Origin: Halocaridina rubra
Lineage: Eukaryota > Arthropoda > Malacostraca > Decapoda > Atyidae
NCBI GenBank assembly: GCA_037179515.1
Contig: JAXCGZ010020815.1
Coordinates: 112,501 to 176,500 of the forward strand
Direction of reading: 5' to 3'
Length of the DNA stretch: 64,000 nucleotides
Of the stretch, positions 49,461-64,000 are shown piece by piece. Position 1 is the stretch's first letter; each line of letters starts with the position of its first letter. Both the position numbers and the translations under genes were made by a program. The notes beneath the pieces were generated by a model, which worked only from the letters and a program-made list of their open reading frames with translations, made no database searches and was not told the origin of the DNA.

Positions 49461-49918
49461 TAAGCCAAGGCACTACCAACTACACCACAGAAGGTCTTCA
49501 AAGGGAAACAGACCTTACAGCTTATATCTGCTATACTAGGAATGAACTCATTCTATCTGAATGCCACTATGTTCATATTACAGTTTCCCCCAACCTCACT
49601 CGTGGTTTCGTTTCGCATTTAATTCAACTCCCAATCAAATAAGCACATTACCATATGTGAAAACATGAATCATTTTTACCCCGACCAGGACTTGAACCTT
49701 GGACATACAATTACTAAGCCAAGGTGCTACCAACTACACCACGGAAGGTCTTCAAAGGGAAACGAAAACAAAACCACAAGTGAGGTTGGGGGCAACTGTA
49801 ACATGAACATAGTGGCATTCAGATAGAATGCGTTCATTCCTAGCATAACAGATATAAGTTGTAAGGTCTGTTACCCCTTTAAGACCTTCTGTGGTGTAGT
49901 TGGTAGTGCCTTGGCTTA
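49461..49918. repeat. Long inverted repeat, arms about 150 bp
   Basis: Left arm 49461-49612 pairs with right arm about 49765-49918 (TAAGCCAAGGCACTACC against its complement, then GAATGCCACTATGTTCAT). The ~150-bp loop carries a third, minus-strand copy of the tRNA-like segment. Confidence 0.82.
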
Positions 49919-49955
49919 GTAATTTTAAGTCCCAGGTTCAAGTCCTGGTCGAGCC
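49884..49955 (+). mobile_element. tRNA-like SINE head
   Basis: A box TGGTGTAGTTGGTAG, B box GGTTCAAGTCC, and a T-arm stem CCAGG/CCTGG. The anticodon and acceptor stems do not fold well, so it is a tRNA-derived segment and not a functional tRNA gene. A minus-strand copy lies at 49680-49752. Confidence 0.6.
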
Positions 49956-52900
49956 AAGAAACAAGCATTCACTACGATCCACACACCTCAACCACTCCTC
50001 TCAGCTCCTTGGGGATAAAGGGTTGCCACGTCACCCCCTCTTCCACCCTGCTTGGGTCACCCACAAAGTAGGCGGGAAAGGATATTCCACAATGAGGCCT
50101 GACAGCTGCAGCTGGTTTACCCCCACCGCTTCATCACATGGCAACTCCCCTCACATCCATCCACCACAGTTCACTGAGTTACCAGGTGCAAGAAATCCCA
50201 TTAGGCCACGTCATATATGCACAATCTTCCTCCACTCATTCCTATCTCTTGCACACACTCTTCCCTGCTCCACTGACATTCACTTGCATTTAGTACTCTT
50301 TTCACGCCATCCATCCATATCACTCTAGGTCTCCCTCTTGACCTAACTCCAATCACTTCTGCACTCCACACTCTCTTCACTATTCGTTCAACACTCATCC
50401 TTTCCATGTGTCCAAACGACCTCAACACTCTCTAATCTAACCTATCAGACAGCTTCATTCCAACACCCGTTCTCTGCCTGACATTCTCATTTCTTACTCT
50501 ATCTATTCTAGATACACCAATCATACCTCTCAAACACCTCATCTCCATTACATTCAACTTCTTCCTTTCCTCCTCTCTTGCATTCCAAGTCTCTGCTCCA
50601 TACAATGTTGTCAGCACAATCACACCTTCATATATCCTCTTTACATTCATTCCCAACTATCTATTTCTCATAATACTTTTCAACCCACCTAGACATTTAC
50701 TTGCTTCCTTCACTCTGTGATTTACCTCTAAATCCAGTCGTCCACTCCTTGATACATGCGACCCCAGATACTTAAAGCTCTCAACTTCTTCAAGCAACTC
50801 CCCATTCACTCCTACATTCAGTCTGCCAGCATAAACACTCCTCATGCATCTCATGACTTTACTTTTACTAATATTCACCCGCAACTTCCTTCTGTCACAC
50901 ATACAGTACTAATAAACTCGGTCACCAAATGATTCAACTCATTTTCAGTATCGGCCACCAGTACAGCATCATCTGCACATAGCAACTGATTCAATTTCCA
51001 CAACCTTCCATCCTCACCCACTAGTTCCAAGCCTTTGTCTAATATTCTTTCATTTACTTCCCTTACCACTCCATCCATATACACATTAAACAACCATGGC
51101 GACATCAAACAACCTTGACTTAACCCAACATTCACCTCAAACCAATCACTCATACCATTCCCAACTCTCACGCATGCTCTACTGTTCATGTAAAAACTCT
51201 TCACCGCATTCAACAAACTTCCATTTACTCCATACAGTCGCAACTCCCTCCAAAACCCCTCCTATCTACCTTGTTATATGCTTTCTCTACATCCATAAAG
51301 GCCCAAAAAGTGTCCCTACCTTTCTCCAAAAACTTCTCACACACCTGTCTTACCACAAACACTTGATCCACAAATCCTCTTCCTCTCCTGAACCCACACT
51401 GTTCTTCCTTAATCAGTCTCTCAGTACCTATCCTAATTCTCTCGATTAACACTCTTCCATATACCTTACCAACTACACTCAACAAACTAATTTCTCTAAA
51501 ACTACTACACTCATACACACATGCATTCCTCCAATCAACTGGGACCTCCCCTTCCTGAAACATATATTCAACACCCTAACCATCCATTCTACTAATGCCT
51601 CCCCACCTTTTGACAAGCATTCAGCATGACACCCATCTATCCCTGTGCTTTACCTGCTTTCGTTGCTCTCAATGCCAAACGTACCTCCTCTTTTGTTATA
51701 TCTCTATCATTCTCATCTTCTAACATTGGCATTCTCCATTCGTTTTCCACTGCCACAATCTCTGCCTCTCTATCATCTTCCTCATTCAGAAGGTTCTTGA
51801 AATATTCAGCCCATTCTCTCTCACCTTCATTTCATCCACTAGCAACTGCCCATATGCTCCTTTCACCCTCTCCTCCCTACAACATTCAACTTTCCTCATT
51901 CTTTTCACTTCCTACTTCCTTCCAAAACATATTTTTATTCCTTTCAAAATTTTCAGACAAGCATTTGCCCCACCTTACATCCGCTTCTCTCTTTGCCTCC
52001 CTCACCACGTGCTTTGCTAACCTCCTTTTTGCATCATACCTTTCATACGTCTCTACATTACCTACCTGCAACCATACCTCATGAGCCCAATTCTTTTCAG
52101 CCACTACTGCACTCACCTGCTCATTCCACCATTCACTACCTTTCCTCTTACTGCCACCAGTTACTCTCCTTCTGCACACTGCCTCAGCACACTTCATAAC
52201 TTCCTCCATGAAACAGCACTATTCTTCTTCCACTCCCTCCTCCACTTTCTTTCACTATATTCCACACATTTCTCACACTAGCCTTATACTCACAGTCTTT
52301 CTCTTTCTTATACAATTCATTCACTTTTAGCACCTCTCTTCTTCTCTCGCTTCTCCTTTTTCTCCACTTTTCTCCCACTCTCACTCTACTTTCCACTAAA
52401 TAATGATCAGATATTCCACCACTAGCTCCTCTCAGTACATTCACATCTAATACTCTTCCAATCACCCTCCTGTTCACCACAACATAATTCATTTATGCTC
52501 TGTCAACTACTCTTCCATTATCCACTATGAATCATGTATACTTCTGCACATCCTTCTTTTTAAATACAGTATTAGAAATCAACATCTCTCTCTCAATACA
52601 CATTTCTATCATTTTCTCTCTACTCTCATTCCTACCAGGTACTCCATACTTCCCAATTACACCATCCACTGGCTCATTCCCTACTCTAGCATTCAAATCT
52701 CCCATCCCACATTCACATTTATTCCCAAGTCTTCCACACTCTCATTCAATTTCATCCAAAATTCTTCTTTCTTTCTCACTTCTTTCACTTCCAGGGCCAT
52801 ATGCACTCACAAATGCCCAAACCTCACTTCTCAGCCTTAATTTAGCCACTATTATTCAAAAAGATACTTCCTTCCATTCTACCACACTTATTCATCTCTT

Positions 52901-53160
52901 CACTTAATAGCAGTGCCACTCCCTCTCTTCCTCTCCCCCTCTCAACTCCAGACACACTACTTACCACTCTCCCAAATGTCACCTCACCATTCCCTTTTAT
53001 CCTAAGCTTCGCTCAATGCAAGTACATCTATCTTTCTCTAAACAAACATACTCCTTATCACCTCCCTCTTACCTTCATTTACACCACAACCACGAACATT
53101 CAAAGACCAAATCACTAGCGTTCTGGCTCAATCTCTCTTGCCAAAATACCCCCAAATCTT
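49956..53160 (-). mobile_element. RTE-like LINE (family C), near full-length but dead
   Basis: Minus strand from 53160: endonuclease start (WSLNVRGCGVNEGKREV), endonuclease end (ISDHYLVE, 52184-52492), linker (RRLAKHVVREAKREADV), RT (VPVDWRNAC, EEQCGFRRGRGFVDQVF, WAFMDVEKAYNKVD, GLSQGCLMSPWLFN, catalytic CADDAVLVA) and the RTE-type tail (LYGAETWNAREEERKKL, RWFGHMERM-like, RGRPRVIWMDGVKR). The 3'UTR ends next to the tRNA-like head. Frameshifts and stops split it into about eight open pieces. Confidence 0.85.
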
Positions 53161-53187
53161 TTGGCTATTCGTAGGGAGTAAAGTACA

Positions 53188-53491
53188 GTTGAACTCCTAC
53201 AAAGACGTTTGCTTGTCTTGCTGTTGTGCTTCATTATTTCTACCTTAGACTTATATATATGTGTTACCATTGCTACAGTGATCTAAAGAACTCTTCTCAT
53301 AATGAATCTTCGTTAGGTACCCAAATACATTACATTATTTAGAAAGTAATGTATTTGGGTACTTAACGAAGATTTAATATGAGAAAAGTTCTTTGGATCA
53401 CTGCAGCAACGGAAACACATATAAATAAGTGTAAGGTACAAGTAAGGCAGCACAGCAGCAGGACAAGCAAACGTCTTCACAGGGGCTCAAC
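53188..53491. mobile_element. Foldback/hairpin element, two 146-bp arms, 12-nt loop
   Basis: 53188-53333 is complementary to 53346-53491 at roughly 85-90% along the full length; the loop is ATTATTTAGAAA. Innermost arm: GTACCCAAATACATTAC. No coding capacity; a MITE/foldback or a retained inverted duplication. Confidence 0.88.
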
Positions 53492-53544
53492 AACAACAAT
53501 GTACAGTATATATTTTCAGCTCTATTCTACAGTACAGTACAGTA

Positions 53545-53548
<4 letters not shown>

Positions 53549-53635
<87 letters not shown>
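53549..53635. repeat. (AT)n microsatellite, 87 bp
   Basis: Pure AT repeat immediately left of a non-autonomous DNA element. Confidence 0.98.
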
Positions 53636-53636
<1 letters not shown>

Positions 53637-54720
53637 TCACCTCTCGAAATAACACAAGGATAGGTTCTCAAAAGGCTCGTGTTATATCAATTATGCGCAA
53701 TATAAATACCCTGTAGTCACTTTCCATAAGGAATAATGGTAATAGGCAGAGATACGTTCCACAACCGTACATAAACACACTATGCCAAAGAAATGAGATA
53801 AGTAAAATATACTTTACAATGGATAACAAAGCTGAAATACCTGTAGTTATGTATATTAAAATGCATATAGTGTACAGTATTGAAGATATACAGATTTACA
53901 AATAAATACTGTACAGTAAACAAATTAACCCACTCTATTATGTGGTGGGCAACAGGCATACTGGGACGTGCGTGGTGAGCACATGAGTTAAGCAGTAGAA
54001 GGGGAGGAGGAAGCGGGAGAATGAACCCCTATCTGCAAATGCAAACAAATATAAAAAAAAATTACAAAAGCAAGACTAAAAAATGAAATTTTTTTCCCAT
54101 CATGCAATGCCTGATTTACTGTAAAAAAAAAGTATATATATAAAATGCATTATACTCACTCTATATATGGTGAGCAACAGGCATAAACGAGCGTGGTGGC
54201 GGTGAGCACGTGACTTAAGCAGTAGGGGAAAAGGAGGGGGAATCGGTAGAACGAACCCCTAGCTGCAAACGTAAACAAAGATAAAATAAAAAAATTGAAC
54301 AAAAGTAAGACTAGAAAACTCATTCTTTTTTAATTATGTAAAGCCTGAATATAATAATGTAGTACAGTATTCAAGATATAACATAAAAAAAACGTGAAAA
54401 ATTACACAGGTGTACTCACTCTATATACAATGGGCAACATGCAACCTGGGACGAGCGGGGTAGCGGTGAGGAGGTGACTTATGTGATAGGAGAGGGAGGA
54501 AAAGAGGAGGAGGGAGGGGGAGGGCTAACCCCTGATTGTAGTTGGGGTTTATAATGGGTGAAGAGAGACTGAAGACCATGGCAGCATGGCGGGAAACTGC
54601 CTCCAAGGCAGTCGCTTAGTTACTAAACTGAACCATTTTTTTCTGCTTTTTCTCGTGTGCATTACTCGCACATTTTGTTTTTTTTGACTATTATTTTCAA
54701 GAGGCATTATTCCAATTTCG
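53636..54720 (+). mobile_element. Non-autonomous DNA element with tandem units, copy 2
   Basis: Shares with reverse-oriented 28501-29758 the blocks GATAGGTTCTCA, TTCCACAACC, ACACACTATGCCAAAGA and CTCTATTATG. Contains three ~200-bp units starting near 53935, 54160 and 54420, each with GGGCAACAGGCA-like and GAACCCCTA-like blocks. No transposase; the right border toward 54768 is uncertain. Confidence 0.6.
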
Positions 54721-54767
54721 TGAAGTATAAACATGCGTAAAAAGCAAGGTGACTGTATATCTATATA

Positions 54768-56966
<2,199 letters not shown>

Positions 56967-57002
56967 CCAATGAAGGATGGAGGCAAGAATACATATGTAT
57001 GT

Positions 57003-57950
57003 AATTACCTAAGTGTTATTACCTACTTGTTCTTACGGGAAAGAACCCCAAGCTCGTAACTTCCCGTCTCCTGATCGCTTCCATTTTGTACTTAGTGATA
57101 CTTATCATACTTGTCCTTAAAACTATGGATTGAGATAGCATTATTTACCTCCTCGCTTAGCCAATCCCAATTATCAACTACACTTACACTAAAAAGTACT
57201 TCCTTACATCCTGCAAACAAGTTTTCTTACGAAGCTTCAAACTATGACCTTTAGTTCTATCCACTCTGTCATAACCATAATGGAATTTGAAACCTGTTAC
57301 CATATCCCTCCTCAATCATCTAGCTTCGAGTGATGGTCAGTCTAATTCTCTCAGCCTCTCATCATAACTGAGATAGCATATTTATGGCACCAGTTTCATG
57401 CCATGTCTTTGAACTTTTTCCAGCTTAACTATGTGCTTTTTCAATTGTGGATTCCAAAAGGGGGCTGCATATTCAAGTTTTGGCCTCACATAGGTTATAT
57501 ATATATTTCTGAACATTCCTTGTCCATGTGCCTGAAGGCCACCCATACATTTGCTAAGAAAGCATATGCTGCCCTTACTATGCCATTTATATGCATTTCT
57601 GGAGACAAATCGGCCAGAATGCTTACTCGTGGATCTCTCATTCTCTGTGTCTTGAAGTTCTACTCCTGCCAATGAGTGGTTAAGTTTGGGCCTTCTTGCA
57701 CTTGTACCCATTCTCATTACCTTACATTCTTAAGTACTGAATTTCATTAGCCACTTTTCTAACCACTCATGCAGACTATTTAGATCTTCCTGAAGTTCTC
57801 TACCATTGTCCTCGTTTCTTACTTTTTTCACAATCTTTGCAACATCTGCAAACATATTCATGAATGAATTTAAAGACTGTGGTAGGTCATTTACATACAC
57901 AAGGAACAAATGTGGACCTAAAACTGAACCCTGTGAAACACCACTACTGC
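57003..57950 (-). mobile_element. Family B LINE fragment
   Basis: Degenerate terminal repeats (ATTACCTAAGTGTTATTACC), 3'UTR, C-terminal codons and RT down to the FANDDAKI-equivalent region (GCAACATCTGC: Asp codon altered) and SGVPQ-equivalent, ending near 57950. 5'-truncated. Confidence 0.85.
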
Positions 57951-58524
57951 GTGTGTTCCTTCGGTTCCAAATAAATAAAATAAATTAGTGCTGGATATGT
58001 TTGTTACTTCTAAATAAATGTAGTTTCTTCACTGTTTCTGTTATCCCTTTAACTCTTTTCAAATTACTTCATTGTAAATATAAATGGTATTATATAAAGG
58101 CTTTTAAGAACACAAGTAAATTCCTCTCTGGCATTTAAAGGAAGACTATTCCCAATATTTTATGTGTAAAATATCAACATCTATTTAAACTATATAATTT
58201 CCTGGTAAACAAAATAGAAAATGCTATAACATAAGAAAATAAAAATCTGGTCTCTATGTGAAATGATATGGGGAAAAAACTGGATAGTGAAGGAATTAAT
58301 TTCTATAACATTTATCTCGACACCCATTAAGTGGTGGTTCACTTCCAAAACAGAATGATCCACTTCATACACATAAAAGTGGGAACTGAGTAGCACCCCT
58401 ACTAGCAATACCCAACACCTCTAACTGTTATAAAATCTGAGCCCACTATGTACGATGTGTATCTATCTATTCTCCTTGAATAAGAATAATAAGAATAATT
58501 AGCAGGATTCAATACTATCATGTG
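57951..58524. other. Unannotated AT-rich sequence
   Basis: Nothing recognised. Confidence 0.45.
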
Positions 58525-58705
58525 ACAGTATTGGAGAAGGAGTGTGGGGCACCAGCAGATCAGATGGATGGACATGGTGGGGAGGGATATGGTTGAAGTT
58601 GGATTGGAGGAGGGAGATGCAAGGGATAGGAACAAGTGGAGGAAGTTGACTCGAGCGACCGACCCTGCTATTCAGTGGGATTAATAAGGTCGAAGGAAGA
58701 AGAAG
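58525..58705 (+). mobile_element. RTE-like LINE C-terminal stub
   Basis: Plus-strand codons give RWMDMVGRDMVEVGLEEG then WRKLTRATDPAIQWD and a stop, the usual end of RTE-type proteins, followed by a GAA-rich tail. Confidence 0.7.
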
Positions 58706-59003
58706 AATACTATCATGTATGCTAATACATGTATAAACACTATATTATTATTACTAGGAGTAATAAAATGATAAAAACTGCTCAAAAACAATTTTACTTA
58801 AAATTCTGTACATCTGTTATATATTCATAAATTGTAATATTATACAATCAAATTTAAGTCACATACCAAGACATATCGTAATTTTATTTGTGTATATGAG
58901 TAGGAATAAATGCTCCCGACTCCATACAGTCTGTTTATATTGATATTGGAGGGAACAAATTTTAACAGATAGGGTCTGAGTCAGCAATGACAATTTAGAA
59001 GCG

Positions 59004-59280
59004 CCATTTGACGAGGCCCAAAGGGATTTCTCGCACCTACTAGCTCAGTGAACTGTGATGGACAGGTGTGAGGGGAGTTGCCGTATGATGAAGAGGTGGG
59101 GATACACCAGCTGCGGCTATCAGGCCTCACTGTAAAATAACCTTGCCCGCCTACGTTGTGGGGACCCAAGCAGGGTGGAAGGAGGGGAGATGTGGCAACC
59201 CTTTATCCCCATGGAGTTGAGAGGAGTGGTTGTGGTATGTGTGGATTGAGGTGAATGCGTGTTTCTTGGCTCGGCCACCC
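59004..59280 (+). mobile_element. RTE family C 3'UTR-only copy
   Basis: Matches the 3'UTR at 49956-50215 and 41703-41935 in the opposite orientation (GTGAACTGTGATGGACAGG, GTTTCTTGGCTCGGCC); no coding region. Confidence 0.75.
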
Positions 59281-59539
59281 CCTTTACAAGGGGAAATGAA
59301 GCATATTTATATGTATGTATCTGAGCACCATCAGTTCAGCACCAAGCCCCAATCTTGTGCATATCAAATTTATGTACATGATTTACTTAAAAAGGAAAAC
59401 CTACTATTATAACAAGAGGCTGGTTGCATGTAACAATCAAACTAGTGGTGAATGAAGGCTGCCCCTGTTTACTAGCAGCAGTCAAATTTTAGTTTTCTAG
59501 CAGCAGTCAAATTTCAAACTTCGAATTTGAAGCTTAAAA

Positions 59540-60910
59540 TTAACTAAGAGTGCAAACAAAGGACAAGAAAAGTTCCATCATGAACGATATATACGACGAC
59601 TTGAGGAAATAAAGTCACAGAATGATGTTATGTTTGGTGGTGCCATGAAGAAGGAAAATGCAAGGTTAGAGTTCATACATTAGACAGAAACAGTAATTAA
59701 GAACATACATGAGCCCAACCATCCAATATCTGCAGTTGTAGTTCAGGAGGAAAAGGAAAAAACAAAAGCAAGACATTGGGCTGAGAAGACTAGTGAACCT
59801 CCATGCATTATTATCAATAACTGCATAGAAAGTATATCTGACGCTGTCATAGCACAAGTGCCAAATAGGCAAGCCATAAGTAAAATAATTCGGCAAAAAC
59901 GAAATGATGTCAACCATGTACAGTACCTGGAAACGAAAAATATACTGAAGATTTAAAATTACCCAACAAATACAAAATGCATAAGCCCACACTTGAAACA
60001 GAAGAGCATTACTGTTTAAATGATAAAGGAAGGTACAACAAGAAAGTTATTATTTATGAAGTGGAAAGCTGGTTCGAACATTTAATGACGTAAAGAGTTT
60101 GGAATACTGATGGAACATCAGCGATTGCACCACAGTTATATTATCAACTCTATGTAGTAATGGTCATGAAATATGAGAGCCTTCAACCCATACTACATGC
60201 ACTCTAACAGAATGAGCAGGTTGGAACATATATGAGAATTATTAACATAATAGAAGAGTTGGTACCGAATGCACTAACAGATGGTTTTAACTGCTTCTTT
60301 GACCGTGCACCATTTGCAACAATGAAAGACTGGTTCTCAGATGTAAAATTCAAAATCTGCAAAACTTACTAAAGCTGGTAAAAAGCATGGGTGTCATGGT
60401 TCCATATATTAACAATCTCGACTAAGCTTTAAAAACTAAAATTATATTAGCTCAATAATAAGTGCCAAGTGATGATACTGAACGTCATTTGAATACTCCT
60501 ACAATGGACTAGTGTGATGAATTAGTTCAAATTTTGAAGTGCTTTGAGGCTCATTACTTAAGCTGCCCACGCTGTTGGGGAACTAGGAAAAGACAACCAA
60601 TATTTTCAAGACATGTATCAACGAACATAACAGGGAGAAGAGAGAACCAATAGCCACACTGAAGTAGCATATACATGAACTACAAAGAAAACTAACAAGG
60701 CCACATCTATCCACATGGAACTTCACTGACATTCTTAACCAAGTAAAAAAGGAAGAGATGAATACAGTATTTCGAAAGACATTAAACTGGAAATGCGCTT
60801 CAACCATATTACTGAAATACATAAAAGCTGATGAAAGAACATTAAAAACTGTTCCTGCAAATAGGTGCAGAAATGCATTAGAGTATCTGTATGCAAATGC
60901 TGACAAGTAA
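59540..60910 (+). pseudogene. MULE-like transposase remnant
   Basis: Plus-strand reading across frames gives HPISAVVVQEEKEKTKARH, then AQVPNRQAISKIIRQKRND, then VWNTDGTSAIAPQLYYQLY and VGTYMRIINIIEELVPNAL. This order resembles the pre-core, R-x-I-x-R-x-R and core (F-x-D-x-T-F-x-x-x-P-x-x-(F/Y)-x-Q-(L/V)) pattern of animal MULE/FLYWCH-associated transposases. Asp is kept in NTDGT. Stops are frequent. A modest match; another host pseudogene cannot be excluded. Confidence 0.5.
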
Positions 60911-61809
60911 TCGAATTACTATACAAATACCGTTTTTCTTTAAATAAATTAAAATGAGCTTTTAAGAACTTATGTTTACACATATTAAATCTTAAATGTT
61001 TTATTCTAAAACATGTTTTCAACTTAATAGTTCTAACTGATGAATACTGTATATCCTTTAGTTTATTCCAAAATTTGTTCTCAATTATTTCTTTTAGATG
61101 AATATATATCCCTATTTTACTGAATTGAGTCTCAAAATAATAAAGTTATTAAAACGATTGTACATGCTTTGGTGCTGAATCTACTGGTGCTGATATAGCT
61201 CGGTAGTGCTAAACCAGCAGTGTTGACTTGGTGTTGTTGAACTGAGCCATTCCCCATTCTAACATTACAGTGTCCTTTCAGAAATCTCCTATACAAGATT
61301 GGACAGCTTAAAATTATTCATATTATCAGATTTAAAGGAAAATCAAGCTTTGTCTTTAGAGAAATGATAAGAAAACAATATTTCAATTAAATTTAGTGAA
61401 TTCACACTATTTCCAGCATAAAAATATATATAAATATGTATACAATATATAACACATTTTATCTACAAGTTACTCATGCATTGGTATTCCAGTAAATATA
61501 AATCTATATGTTATACAAGTAAAATATGAAATACAGACATATTTCACAGCATAAGGTTTATCTCTGATTTGACTCTGGAGGCATTTTCCTAAAAATAAAG
61601 AAAGGTTTCCTATTATCCAACGAATGACTAGTTATAATCATATAAACAAGTTTTATAATCAATGCATACAAAATAATTTATCCTATATTTCAAAAAAATC
61701 CTGTTATGTACAAAAACTCACATATAAACAGCGACCTATGCTGTAACCACAGATTCAAGAAAGTATAGAAATATGTATTTACCAAAGGAAAACTATACAG
61801 TATATAAAA

Positions 61810-61812
<3 letters not shown>
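60911..61812. other. Unannotated AT-rich sequence
   Basis: No gene or repeat recognised. Confidence 0.45.

Positions 61813-61887
<75 letters not shown>
61813..61887. repeat. (TA)n microsatellite, 75 bp
   Basis: Pure TA repeat at the left border of a SINE. Confidence 0.98.
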
Positions 61888-62600
<713 letters not shown>

Positions 62601-62840
62601 AAGTTTCCCATGTACAGTACGATATACATTTTCTTTGAATGAATTGTGTATGTTTTCTTTTTCTCTCAGCTGACACTACTTATGTTAAGATTTCGTGCAA
62701 ATAGATAGAATAAGGCTTAGAACCAAGGAATATTAATAACACTATAATCTTGAAAATTAGATAAACCCCAAATAGGGTGAGTAAATAAATATTTTATGAG
62801 TAAGATATTGTGCCTGAATAAGCATCAGCTGATACAGAGG

Positions 62841-62895
62841 CAAACAAACAAACATTTATTTCCATTTTTGTACAATGGTTATTCTTCTAAGATTA
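62841..62895 (-). mobile_element. SINE 3'-tail fragment
   Basis: Resembles the 3' end of the SINE at 18315-18516 (TTATTTCCATTT, ACAATGG-TATTC) and ends in GTTT units on the minus strand. Confidence 0.5.
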
Positions 62896-62916
62896 AAAAA
62901 TGACTTATAAATAGAC

Positions 62917-62982
62917 ATTATTATTATTATTATTATTATTACTATTATTATTATTATCATCATTATTCTTCTTCTTCTTCTC
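62917..62982. repeat. (ATT)n/(CTT)n microsatellite
   Basis: Trinucleotide repeat at the 3' end of an RTE-like fragment; RTE LINEs commonly end in such repeats. Confidence 0.92.
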
Positions 62983-63637
62983 TCGCTTTTCCCATATCTA
63001 TATGGGGTCGCGCTTTCTTATCAGCCTTTTCCACTCTCTCTTGTCCAATGCTTCCTCTCCACTGAGGTCCTTCTCTCTCAAGTCATCCCGTATACAGTCA
63101 TCCCATCGTCTTCGTGGTCTCCCTCTTCCTCTCACTCCCTCCACCTCTAGCTCAATTATTCTTCTACCAATCCAATCTTCATGTCTCCTCATACAATGTC
63201 CATACCACTGAAGCCTTCTTTCTTGCATCTTCTTTCTCACTTGTGTCATCTTGGCTGCCCCTCTAATTCTCTCGTTCCTGATCCTATCCCTCCTCGTCAC
63301 ACCCAACATCCATCTCATCATTCTCATCTCTGCCACTTCCATCTTTCTTTCTTGTTTTCTTAACAGGCCACGTCTCCGAGCCATATATAATCGCTGGCCT
63401 TACCACTGCACGATATATCATGCCTTTCACTCTTGCACTAACCTTTCTATCATATATCAGTCCAGAGCATTTCCTTCAATTTTTCCATCCTGCTTGAGTC
63501 CTCCCATTTATTTCTCTATCCAGTTCACCATCCTGCAACAGATTTGACCCCAAGTACCTGAAAGCCTCCACCTTTTTAAACCTCTCCTGTGCCAAGTACA
63601 ATTGACTGTAATCATCTTGTTCTCCCATCTGCATGTA
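62983..63637 (-). mobile_element. RTE-like LINE 3' fragment, separate subfamily
   Basis: Minus-strand frame 62998-63384: RKQERKMEVAEMRMMRWMLG, VTRRDRIRNERIRG, LQWYGHCMRRHEDWIGRR, RGRGRPRRRWDDCIRDDLRE, ending KRDPI and stop: the RTE-type C-terminal tail. 5'-truncated near 63637 and ended 3' by trinucleotide repeats. Confidence 0.82.

Positions 63638-63690
<53 letters not shown>
63638..63690. repeat. (ATT)n microsatellite
   Basis: About 17 ATT units at the 5' edge of the RTE fragment; 63691-63924 beyond it shows nothing recognisable. Confidence 0.95.
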
Positions 63691-63691
<1 letters not shown>

Positions 63692-63920
63692 GAAAATTAG
63701 AGAAGTACACTAAAAAAAAGTTTGTTTCATTTTTGTATAAAGAGATAATAGAGTACTAATTAACCAAACGATACTATATATAATAAACTAAGACAGCTAG
63801 ATAGATAGAAAGACAAATACACAGAGATGAACAAAGGAATATATAAAAAAAATAAAAGCAGCAAGTTAATGTATAAAGGAAGCCACATAGCTGAGATTGG
63901 AAACGAGGAGTCAACAAAGC

Positions 63921-63924
<4 letters not shown>

Positions 63925-64000
<76 letters not shown>
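63925..64000. repeat. (GA)n microsatellite, continues past the window
   Basis: GA repeat with one phase slip at about 63954. Confidence 0.98.

Noticed and set aside
49884..49955. Functional tRNA gene
   Set aside because: B box and T arm are good, but anticodon and acceptor stems do not pair, and similar copies lie nearby in a repeat context.

Overview
This is a eukaryotic, repeat-dominated window. Spliced exons, LINE-rich sequence, and long (TA)n, (CT)n/(GA)n and (ATT)n microsatellites fit an arthropod, most probably a malacostracan or decapod crustacean. The species cannot be fixed from the sequence. I see no bacterial, plasmid or CRISPR content and no rRNA or functional tRNA gene.

The one host gene I can support is a plus-strand SLC22-type (organic cation/anion/carnitine) transporter of the major facilitator superfamily, spread over 22859-47876. 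I assembled it by hand from 12 coding exons. All 11 introns have GT donors, AG acceptors and compatible phases, and the exons total 1671 nt (556 codons plus stop), the normal SLC22 length. It carries the cysteine-containing extracellular loop, the DKYGRKR loop 2-3 motif, the SPRWL motif and the ELFPTEVR motif. The last exon (31 nt, after an 8.4 kb intron) is the least certain.

Everything else recognisable is mobile DNA or its debris. Family A is a poly-A LINE of the jockey/CR1 group: decayed copies at 1-2220, 32415-32945 and 39829-41452, a near-intact copy at 42196-45648, and short derivatives. Family B is a CR1-like LINE ending in copies of AATTAGGTAATCAC: an open 906-codon reading frame at 2840-5742, a 1136-bp tandem amplification at 5896-8540, an inverted partner at 9757-10966, and older copies at 17600-18240, 19826-22740 and 57003-57950. 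Family C is a set of RTE-like LINEs at 41703-42195 plus 45649-47215 (one copy split by family A), 49956-53160, 58525-58705, 59004-59280 and 62983-63637. Two degenerate Ty3/Gypsy elements lie at about 14500-17510 and at 24487-30010; the second has both LTRs and sits antisense inside intron 3 of the transporter. DNA transposons include two dead Tigger/pogo transposases (33990-35780, 54768-56845), TA-flanked MITEs, a non-autonomous family with ~180-bp internal tandem repeats, and a MULE-like remnant at 59540-60910. tRNA-derived SINEs and two long hairpins complete the picture.

Layout: 1-11190 LINE cluster ending in a long CA/TA array; 11190-22740 mixed repeats and a Gypsy relic; 22740-47880 transporter gene with TE-filled introns; 47880-64000 intergenic RTE, hairpin, Tigger, MULE and SINE sequence with many microsatellites. 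I found no convincing new multi-gene system. The most useful results are the complete gene model, the tandem amplification of LINE pieces, the LINE-derived 5'UTR+3'-tail mini-elements and the long hairpins.
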